The position numbers were made by a program, and so were the translations under genes. From the NCBI RefSeq assembly GCF_016859285.1, contig NC_053422.1, positions 12,881,501-12,945,500 of the forward strand: a stretch of DNA of 64,000 nucleotides, read 5' to 3'. The DNA comes from Xiphias gladius (Eukaryota > Chordata > Actinopteri > Istiophoriformes > Xiphiidae). Below, one piece after another: positions 46,115 through 57,400 of this stretch. The notes beneath the pieces were generated by a model. That model worked only from the letters and a program-made list of their open reading frames with translations, did no database searches and was not told the origin of the DNA. Position 1 is the first letter of the stretch; the number at the start of each line of letters is the position of its first letter.

Positions 46115-48290
46115 GAACAGATCCCTCAAAGTGATCTTTTTATACTGTAATAAAATGATAGACATATCATTAACAATACACTGATTTGATTTTTTAATCA
46201 ACTCTTTTATCTATATTTATTCAAAATAAATTTTGAGTATTTTGACATAGTTATGTACATAAGTGCAAACAAGGTGAACGTCACACATTCATATACACCT
46301 CAGTAAGGATCACCCAGCACAGCTGGGCAGGAAGAGACTTCTGGACCACCTTCTTGGCCAAAACTGAAACAGAACTCACTGATGAAAGCTCAAACTTCAG
46401 TACAGGGACAACCGAGTGAGGGCCGTCCAGTCTGAAGGCAGGAGGTGAACCGCAAGGATTGCTGACTTGTTTGATTTTACAGAAAAACATGAAGATCTTT
46501 CAATTAGTCCAAAAGCCTCTTTACCTCCCTGACAGGTAGGTGTTTGCTTTAAAAGCCAAAGTCCATTCTTTTTTCTCAAAAACACCATGTACAAGAATGA
46601 AAGAAAAAAACATTGAGGTCAAATAAACAAAACAAAATAAACACCTGATCTCCCCTAAGGACCTTTGGATATTACAAGGATTTAAGTTTTCCATACAAAA
46701 TATTTAATCATGTTGCGATAACAAGACAAACTAATTAGACATTCCCTTTTTGAATAAGTTAGTGTGGTATTTTATTTCAATTAATGTGAAAAAATTCACA
46801 ATTAGGATAATAGCAAGGTAGCCATGTTGTCATTTTGTTGCCATAGCAACAGCAACTATTACCATTAACAATGACTCCATCATTGTATACAAATGATTTT
46901 CATATTTTATATTTCTTTTATTGTTGGTCTACACAAACTATTAACTATGTATAAATGGGTTTTTTATTTTCATGCTGTGTTTTTTTTTATAGTCAGATTT
47001 AAAAAAAAAAAGAAGCTTAACTTACCATTGATACATGTCATTGTCATACACAGCTATCACATCTTTATACAATGATCGAGAAATAAGGCCCTTTGTTTGT
47101 GCCCCGGGAAACGAAAGTATGCTCAGGACTGAATTAACTGTCCACATGCTAAAGGATCTGATCAATGGACACCATGGTCAGAGCATTTTGCATATAAGGA
47201 CATCAAGTACAACAGAAGGAGAAAGGGAAACAGGTAAAACGTAATTTTTCTCATGCCACACTGCAGATCTCGTAACTAAAACGCTCTTGTGCATCAATAT
47301 GTATGTCTAAATGTACTTAAAAATTAATATGCCCTTAAGAGGCACCATCTATTAATCAAGTATTCTGTTTTTTATTTTTTATTTTTTTTTTTGGACAGCA
47401 GTTAGTAAAGGCATAATGATGTGATGGGGGGAGGAGATGAAGGCTAGAGGGAGGGGTTTTTCTTGGCTGGACAAAGCTAGTCTTTCAAAGCTGTAAGATT
47501 TAGACGAATTGTCTGGACATTCTAATTATCAGTTTCATAGAGCAGGAGAGGAACATTTCAGATTCTTCAAAGGCTTAAGAAAACGTAGCTGCTAAACACA
47601 TTCAAAAACAGAGGTAAAGGAGAAGTATATGTCTGTAACAAAAAGTACATTGCTTTACAGATGCACGATACCAGGCATAGAGTTTATCAGGCTACGTACT
47701 GTTTGATGCACATGTAGATAAAAAGTAAATGATAGTTTAAATAAATACTTCAGCTTTTTTAGAAAATACACATATTCACTTTCTTTTTGAGGGTTAGATG
47801 AGAAGACTGATATTACTCTCATGTCTGTATGGGATTATGAAGCTTGAACCATAAAGACTGGGAACGGGGGAATAATATTATGTTTTAGCTTATTGCAGAT
47901 ATATATTTGCAATGGTGAATATGTCAGTCAATTAGTAACAAGAAGGTGCATTAGGGAAATGCCAAACTACGTTTGAGGTCATTAAGAGATGTGCAGAGCA
48001 TCTCCAGCAATAGTGCTGGTTGCCTGGCAACCTCACTGTGACAACAAGATTCCAGAATGTCCCTGCGCCTGGCTGTCGTTCACTAAGAAATCGTTACACT
48101 ATGTAACTCTGCCTAAAACAACAAATTGTTGTTTTAAGGTTTCTGTTTGTGCACTGATTGAACAGACAAGATACACTGTGTTAATTACCGAGCTTTAGAG
48201 GTGCTAACGTCACTCATGTCACTGTTAGAAAATTCCAGGCTGTTTCCCCCTGCCTCCAATTTTTGTGCTAAGCTAACCGTCTTTATACAC

Positions 48291-48293
48291 ACA

Positions 48294-48371
<78 letters not shown>
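48291..48371. repeat. (CA)n microsatellite
   Basis: About 40 CA units, interrupted only at the left end. ORFs spanning it are artefacts. Confidence 0.97.
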
Positions 48372-48374
<3 letters not shown>

Positions 48375-51300
48375 CAGAGAGCAGTATTGATCTTCTCATC
48401 TAACTAACATAGACAGCAAATAAGTGTACTGTTCCTTTAAGAGACATATTTATACCAATTCAGCGTGAAGTGCTGGTTCCAACTTGCCCCAATTGGCAGT
48501 TGCTTTTGTATTCAGTCTCCCTAGACCAAGAGTGGGAGTTAGCAGAAACAAGGACTGCAGCACAGGGGAGAACTGGTCAATCCACATCATGTGAAAAAAT
48601 AGGAAAAAAAAGGGTAGCACACTGATTTTCTCAATTTTGCCCAATGATTATATCATTGTTTACAGGTGCATTTTGGGCACTTTGGGTACTTTCGAAGGTT
48701 GGGGTACAAAAACTGACTAGCAAGAAATGGTACTGTAATGTACCTGTACAGTGAACATTTGTACTTCAAAAAGTACAATTCAGCTCAACCTTTTCTGAGA
48801 GTGAAAGATATTTTTAAAAGTAAGTCACACCACCCACTGACATTAAATATAAATCTATATAACAATACACATACTTTTATGTCTTAACACAGTATCAGCA
48901 TGGTACCTGTGTGACCTCAGAAATAGTCTATATATAGTGAATCATTACATTTCAACATGCCTGTCTTTTAGAGGGGCATGTACAGAGTTTTTGCATTAGA
49001 TACATTCACAACACAATGACATTATTTAAAATGAGTAATGTTCAGTGGGAAATGTTGTAATATCTGCAGCATTTACAACTAACCAAATATGTGATTCATT
49101 GTCTCTTTCAACACAACTTAACTATGCACACAGCTCACTGATTTATTTCTTTACATTAACAATAAGACAGCACAGCTGTCTCAGAGAAGAAACTAGTACA
49201 GTTGTGATTTACTATTATAATAATGTACCAAATAACACATCTATCTTTGAGCACTGGTCTGTTCTTACAGTGTACTGACAGCGGTGGCTTGAGGAGACTT
49301 GAAAGAGGCACATTTGAATTTGGAAAAAAGTGATTTCAGCCCAGTTTCCAAAGCCGTTACGTTCAATTTTAGACGCCTTCAGAACAATTCAGACATTTGA
49401 AAAACCAGAAATCCAACTGGTTTCCTAATTTTTTTAACCAACAGACATCAAACGGGTGATTTTTTTCCTCAATCTTCTGACTTTGCAAAAATTCAGCTCT
49501 GCTTATGACAACTGCAATATTTAGAGTCTGACGACTTTTGACAAAAAGGACACATCAGTAGAAAAGACGACACATTTTAAGGTCAGACAGGACATTTTCA
49601 AGTTCTAAGCTTTCTCCCTGAAGAGCCTTAAAACATAAAAATCTTGTGCCGCTCATTCAATCCAAAAGCCACTTGAGAGGAGACAATTACAAACGAACAA
49701 ACTGCCTTTTTAAAATACATATCTGCATTTAAGAGGGAGACATTTATTAGGAGGAGTTATTCCGGTATTGCATTGAATGGGGCAGCTCCTTGCATATACA
49801 GTACCACCACTTGGCACACACAGACTTTAGGCACAACATCAGGAAACAAATCCAGCTTCCATCTCTGACATCAGGTGTAAACGTTTAAGAGATTAAGTGC
49901 CAATTATAAAAGTCTGTAATCTTAGATCTGAACATCACAAACATAATTTTTTCTTGTTTTCAGGGAAGTTGGACACAGGAAATCAAATTTTGTAATAAGA
50001 AGCGAACACGACTACGTCTGTAGAGTGTCCTTTTTTTTATACACCATGTTTTTCAGGGTGAAACTGGACAAACAAACCTTCCTTTTCAGTCATTAGACAA
50101 TTAAAAAAAATCACTGATCAGACATCACGAGTCAAGATACTTCATCACTGAAATTCAACAGTTTTAATAATTTGAGCTGTCTGGTCTGTTAATGGTAAAG
50201 TTATACAGAGACAGGCTTTCACATAGAGAACTTGCCTGCTTTAAGGCAGTTTGTATCTTAAATCCAGAAATTAAGAGCCACATTCTGAAAAATGTCTCAA
50301 CTCAGCCTCATTATTACAGAAGTGATTTTATCCTAATTATATGTGACTCTGTCAATTTGAATTTTTTTGCATCAAAAGTAAGTAATCAGAAAAGTAATGT
50401 TTTATTTGCTGCTATTATCAATCAAGTACAAGATACTTACTATGAAACCAGGGGACAAAAATGGATTCAAATCATATGAGTGATCACTGTGATTACTAGA
50501 TTTTCTTACAATATGAACTATAGGCTAATGCACAGTATTTTTGTAACAAAAGATATTGCCTTTAATTGCAAATAACAACATTTTTCAATGAATGCTGTTA
50601 AGTGTTTTGAATAATTTTGGGAAACTAAGTCTCCTCTGCAGCTGAGCTGATAAATCAAAGGCACAAACAAATTAACAACAACTCACTGACGTTTCATCAG
50701 ACAAGATGAGACCATGAGAACAAACTGAATGGTATACATGGTACAACACGAACGTTACATTTGTAGCCATCTTCAAACGTAAACATGACATGATATGAAA
50801 CACTCTTTCACTTTGACAACACGTAATGGTTGTAGACCAGCGGCAGGTCCACAGGTGCCACGTGAATGGTCTGAATTTCTGGAGTTAACTTTTCAGAGTT
50901 TCTGCCTTTGGAACAGTCAAATGTGTGGGGTCCCCGCATGTGATGGCTCCACCCCATAAAGGGCTTTTAGTCTTAAATTCTAATGTGTGTATTTGTGTGT
51001 GTGGTTGTGTGCATATGTCTGCTGCACTTTTAAGGTGTGGGCATGTATGGCTGTAAGAACAAGGGAGCTCTATTGCTCAGCCTGATCAAGTCAGTATGCA
51101 TCAGGATGGCTGCTTTAAAGCAACAGTAATACATCCAGGTTTGTATTGCGTGAACCGTCGCAGCTATCCTACTTTCATAATATCTTATAAGAAGTATCAC
51201 ATTGCCACTCAGTCAGTGTGCACTGTAGGTGAGGCACATGTTTTCTGCTTTCAGAAAGATGACCACCCTGGTACTTCGCACGTTTCGGAGGCTTTAACTA

Positions 51301-51415
51301 GGGTTACGGGAAAGGCTTACTGAGTTTAGCGCCACTGGAGCCGCCACCAGCAGTTTGGGGACGGGACAGAAATGGGTTTCCATGGGAACGCACTGGAGCT
51401 CCACTGGATCAGAAG

Positions 51416-51433
51416 TCAGAAGCTCAGAGGGAT
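51416..51433 (-). CDS. mbnl3: Proposed mbnl3 terminal coding segment (IPLSF-stop)
   Basis: After a C/T-rich tract (CTCTCTCTCTGTCTTC) the minus strand reads CAGTAG|ATCCCTCTGAGC. Splicing after TAG adds IPLSF and a stop, similar in length to the short C-termini of MBNL2 and MBNL3. Splicing after the CAG would make TAG the next codon and end the protein at Gln. It is chosen for phase (0) and the strong polypyrimidine tract; no homology supports the five residues firmly. Confidence 0.45.
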   Translation of the reverse strand: MPLSF

Positions 51434-54400
51434 CTACTGGAAGACAGAGAGAGAGAGCAGGGAGACAGGAGGAGCCGTGAATTTAAACTGACAAAAGCAT
51501 CTTTCAATAACCTTCAGTAGATTGTTCTATAAGCTAAAGTTACCGTGAAAAATATTTATAATGTAAAGCCAGTATTTTCCTGATTTTAACAATTCAGCCT
51601 AAACATGACAGTTTACATTTTTAAAAATAACGACCAAAGCAAGTGGTCAGGTTAAACCTGAGGTTGTTTTTTTTTAATGGATATGAGTATTGAACGTCAT
51701 TGTTAGACTTAAGCAGCCAGCAACCAACATTTTGTGCCAATTTGTACCTAACTTGATCATTAAAAAAAAAAAAGTCAGCTTATGAGGATTCAGACCCCCC
51801 CAAATGCTTTTCTTTATTCTGGGTGGAAAACATTCAGACCTTAATTGGACAGAAAAAATCTAAAACAATTTTGCACTGAAATTGGATAAGTGGTTGTAGT
51901 AAATACCAATTCTTGTGGTTCCTCAGGTCATTTGCACTAAGTTAGCATAAGTGGGCATCGTAAAATAACGTGATAATATAAAATACTGACAAAAACAAAA
52001 GTGAGGCTTCATGTTCACTGTGATATATCATGGAGCTTGGCCAATGTTGTGCCAAAGTCTGTAGAAGTTGTCATTACGTCCTAAAATGAACAGCAGAAAA
52101 TGTTGTTTTCCAAATGGAGAATAAAATTGTCCTTTCGACTGTGTTCAGAGACCAAGACCATGAAAAGAGACAATCACATTCTAAAACAAACCACTGGTAT
52201 AATAATGTGGTGTGGCAGCAGGTCCGTTTGCAGGTTTTCTCTTTTTGAGCAAGTTGTACAAACTTTTGAAGCTGTTGAATAATATCAAATCTTCAATAGT
52301 GAAAACCAATATTGGTAAACTAATATACTGAACAAACCAAGGTAGCTGGTGACATTAATAATACATAAAGTATTTGACTGTAAAAACAGAACAAAAAAAA
52401 AAATCTTAGCTATTAAGTTTAGTTCAGTTAAACTTATACATCCTGCATGCCTATGCCAAGCTAAATTATAAAGTTCATCATTTTATTTCGTCTTTAAAAA
52501 AGTTCAACTGTAAAAGGTTTAGATGATCTGTAGAGGGTCAAAGGTCACCTCTGGAAAACAGGGGTTCATTTTAATTTGAGTGTAATCAATCAAATGTCAG
52601 TGTTCTAGACGTAAACAATAAATTGTTTTAGCACCACAATGGACTTAGGTGTAATATTCACACTGCAAAAGATGTATTTCAATAAGGTCAGCTTTGCCTA
52701 TCACTATCATATATTACAGTATATAAAACACTTGCTGCTTGATAGAAAATAAAAACTAACTAGCTTTATTTTTAATGGCTAATATTAAAAGTGTAGTTCA
52801 GCTAATAAATAACATAATTTAACTTGAATTAATCACATTTCTGTTGCTGGTTTTGCACGTCATTCTGCTCACAATTATTCTCAGCCTAGACCATTTCACA
52901 AAATAACAAAGCTAAAAGGCGTCTGTTTTGGATTATTGCATCTATTTAGGAATGAGTAACTAAGATGAAACAAACTTTTAAAAGCATAACTGTGGCTGAA
53001 GAAAAGTTATATCTGCTAAAACTGATTGTTTCTTTTCAAACAGAGCTACAGAATTTAAAAGCTAACTATATCTGGGTAATTTTTTTAACTTCCTGTTTTT
53101 AAAAATACTCCAATTTATACTGCAATGAACAAAATACTGTAGTATTTTTCTGATTTAACTCAACTGCTAAATTCCCCTGCTGTTTGTAAATTTTTACCAT
53201 GAAAGGTTAAAGACTGCATGTAGAGCGAAATTCACTGAAACAAAGAGGAGAGTTATTGTATTTCAATTACAGCAGGGCTGCCAGACCACACACTGCATGT
53301 CCATAGAGCAACAGTGAAGACTGGGACAGACAGTGAGTAATGATATGGTTCAACACCAAACTAAGACATTTGGATGAAAACAGTTACCTATTTTAAGATT
53401 CCACTCAAAATAAATTCTGTTTTCATTTGCTCACATCACAACAGACTCAAAAGTGAAGATAGATGAAATGTGAACATAATACATGTGACAGTACAAGGAG
53501 TTGTTTCTTTCACCTGATGAAAAAAGACTGTGAACAGGACTCAGAACCTACAAAGCTAAAATAAAAAGAACTGAAATGAAAGAGCAAACCTGATTCGAGG
53601 CAGCAGATTCAGCGAAAGGAACATTGGTGACTGGGGTCGAGGCCGACGAAACAGTGGAGGTGGTGGCACCGTGCATCATGGGAACTTTTATTCAGGCGAG
53701 TCAGACGAAAGACAGAGGACGAGGATGTGGGCGGGAAGGAGGGGGAACAGGAATGATATGGTTACCATGGCAAAATGTGTAGGATCATAAAGTCATGGCA
53801 CAAGTCAAGTGAAATTGCCAGGATGAATTTGAACAAGTATCAAAACACATGCAAATGAAATAAGAGATAAAGAAAATTACATATTTGATTAGCCAACCAG
53901 TTACAAAATAAAAAAAATGCATTATCCACCAAAAAATGGTAGTAAAACACACAAGGCAGTAAACAGTCATACAATCTAATCAGACTGGAGTATCTGATAA
54001 TTGTATTCAATGGACAGAGCATGTGTATGGAGGGAGAAAATGATCCCTAAGATAGCAAAACTTTTTCAATTATGTCACAGATATAATGTGACACTAGTTT
54101 ATCTCTTCTTTAGAAATTGTCGAGTAAATTGATAATTGTAACATTTACTGAAATCTGCAGATAAAGTTTGACTTATTTTCACTGGAAATTTTGTGATTGT
54201 GTCATATTTATCGACTGGCTTTGCAAGAAAAAATTCAACATCTCACTTTCGCTTTGCATTCAACTCGTAAATTTCCCCTGGTGAAGGTGCTGTGGACAAA
54301 GACAGCACTAATACATTAATTGCAATATAAGATATTTGTATAATTTTACACTCATGTGTAAAATTTCTTTGCTTTCTTTCAGCATCTTTAATTACTATCC

Positions 54401-57400
54401 AAAACAGATAGGTAAAAGGGGCTACCAAAGACAATATCTAACTTGGGGATAAATTTAAGGAAAACTCTGCTTAGTTTACTCATAAAGGTCAGTTTACTAG
54501 TCATTAGCAATCATTGTATGATATCTTCTGTGTCTGGAGGAGTTTTGTCAAGTCTGAGTAAATAACTTCTATATAACAAAGAATAAAAGAATAAAGACAT
54601 CCCATAAATGTACATGACACAGTCCAGCTCAGATGATTTGTTGGAACCAATACATAGGATCAGTCATACAGTATTACAGTTGTCATTATTACAGTTGACA
54701 GTAAAAAAAAAAAAACATGCATATCTGGGAACTTAGAGGAGTAATCACTTACTAAAGCAATTAAATCTTCAGTTATCTAGAAGCGCATAGATCCACTGTA
54801 ACCTGTGAATGTACCTCTATATCGACAAACTTGAAGGACCATAGCAGTTTGAGCTCATTACCTGAAAATTTTATATTCTCCACATTACTGCAGACCAGCT
54901 ACTCGTTTCTTTTAAGTACAGGATGGTGTAAAAGGAGAGGTAAACCAACATTTAGTTACCTTTACTCTCCATCACAGTAACATTACTGTCAGACAATGTA
55001 AACTGCCACATCCACATCTGCATTTTAATATAATTTACTGTATGTTATGAATGTCATTTTCTGAGCTTAAGATTTTTTTCAGCAGCAAAACTCATATTTT
55101 GAGTGTCAGAGCTTCCTTGCATGCATAAGGGAGAGTTTTCAAAACATTATCTATTCTTGTGGGGTGCCCTGGTGGCCTAAGTGTTTAAGGCACTGACAAT
55201 ATAACTGCAACCCCAGTATAAGTTTGACCAGGCACGTTTGTTTAGTTTCATTCCACATCTCCCTCGCCATGTTTTCTCTCTCAGAAAATATAAACACAGT
55301 AATTTCAAACAAATACTGAAAAGAGACCACCAGTTCTTTGACAAAAGTGAAGCTGTGATAATGTGATGTGATGATTCACTGTGATACATTATCTATCACA
55401 GGAAAGTGGCAAATTTCCTCACGTTAATTATACGATGCAGGTATGAGGTTAAACAAATGGTTTTCTAGATCGCAGGAAAAATGCATTGAAATCCTAATAT
55501 AATATAATATGACAAGGTGGCAGTACTTCAGAACATACATGGTTTGTAGTTACTTGGCTAAAACCTGCTAACCAGTACAGTCATGTGGTCCTCTAGTTAA
55601 TCAGTTATTAAATAAAGGCTTCTGTCAACCAATACATGCAGTATAAAAGCTGATTTCCAACTGTGATATAGCTGACCTACCAATAGCTCCAGAGGGCAAC
55701 ATGCACAGAACAGAGCCTGTCACATTATGTGTAGACACGTGTTAAAAATTAGGAAATGGATGAGAGCAGACGAGAAGGACAGCAAGAGGAAAAGAAAAAG
55801 AAAACACGGACAAAGAGTTGTAGTAAAGAAGGTGTGATTGCCAACAGCAGGAAAAGGCAAGTCAACGGGTTCAGGTTAGTGCAGCAAACACAAGCGACAT
55901 CGAGGCTGTCACAGTTAGTGCAGAAGTTTGCCAATACACAAAGACACAACAACAAAAAAACAAGTTGTTGATAAGTGAAAGATACAAGCACAAAAGCCAA
56001 CTGCTCTCAGCTGATTCAGAGACAAGACACTGAAGCCCTGATCAGTACTAGTACAGTGTAGAAGTGGTATATCCAAGCAGCAAGAAATTAAGATAAAACT
56101 TATGTATAATAAATGTGCATGAGTATTCGATATATTCTCCCTTCAGAACAGGACACATAAAGCATGTGGGTGTTTTGGCTGTAGACCTCTATGCTGTATA
56201 ATTCAGGCATGTGGGATATCAATAATTCATGTCTGACAGTCTTCAGGCATTTCACTAACCACTTTTTCTTTACAGTTCCCATGAACTGAAACGGTCTTTT
56301 CAGTGTCTGTACCCACTATTGCCCCTTGTATCATTATATACCACATATATGATAACAAAATGCATTTTCAACCATTTTTATAAACACCATTTCTTTAAGG
56401 TTTTGTTTTTTCACTGGCACATCTTCCAGTATATAAAAGTTTCATCTGGGGCTGCAACTGATTAATCTCATCGTCTTTTAAATCAATCGATTAATTTTTT
56501 AACTTATGAAAGGTCAGAAAATAGTGAAAAAAATGTGCATCACAAATCTTGACACCCCAAGGTGACACTTTCAAATTGCATATCATTTCTGATCACAAAA
56601 TCCAAATCTGGACATTCAAGTCACAATTACTAGAATATAAAAAGAAAAAAGAAAAGCAGCAAATCATTCAATTTTAGAGGCTAGAACCAGCAAATATTTG
56701 GCATTTCTACTTGACAAATGACAGTTAAGCAAGTTTTAAAAACTGGTGGCAATTAATTCTCTAGCAGTCAACTAATCAATTCATTGACTAACGGCTTTCA
56801 GCACTAATTTAATCAAATAAAATGTGATTATACATTTCCAGTCATTATGTCCTCCTTCAAATCTAAATTAAACCCTTCAAAACAAGCCTCTCCTGATGTT
56901 ATGTAACAACCCAATGTCCCGCTTAGGAGACAACCACATGAAAACCATGGAAGAAAATGAAAACTCAGAATCATGTCATAGGACTTTTAATATGGTTAGG
57001 AATAGTAGGGTTTGTTCTGGCTATGTTGTTTGCTCTGTCTAAACATTTTTGTTTACACAAGTAGCTGCTACTTTCATCCAAAACACATGCAACTTTGCTT
57101 TATAAATAGAAGGACTTTCAAGATCCTGCAATGCATGCACACACCAAGTTTGTACTGTAACGTGTCTTCTCTAACTTTGTTAATGGCTTCAACAACTCTC
57201 ATCACATGTCAGGCAAGGGTGAATCGAATGCAAGCAACACAACAGACAGTAGAAGGAAGAGAAGCATGGGGAGATAGAAGAGGTAAAGGTGAGCACGTTA
57301 CACGGTAGAGAAGCTTTGCACAGACACAGCATGAAAACAGTTACCACTACAGCTGTAACTCCCTGTCTCCCACAATATTACCCAGTCTTTTAACATAAAA

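Larger units (their letters stand above)
44740..51415 (-). other. mbnl3: Probable long 3'UTR of mbnl3
   Basis: About 6.7 kb of AT-rich sequence downstream of the proposed mbnl3 stop has no coding signal. It contains an (AAAC)n run and an 80 bp CA repeat. Muscleblind mRNAs have very long 3'UTRs, so a single UTR is plausible, but alternative terminal exons may lie inside. The extent is an inference from the polyadenylation signal at 44754. Confidence 0.4.
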
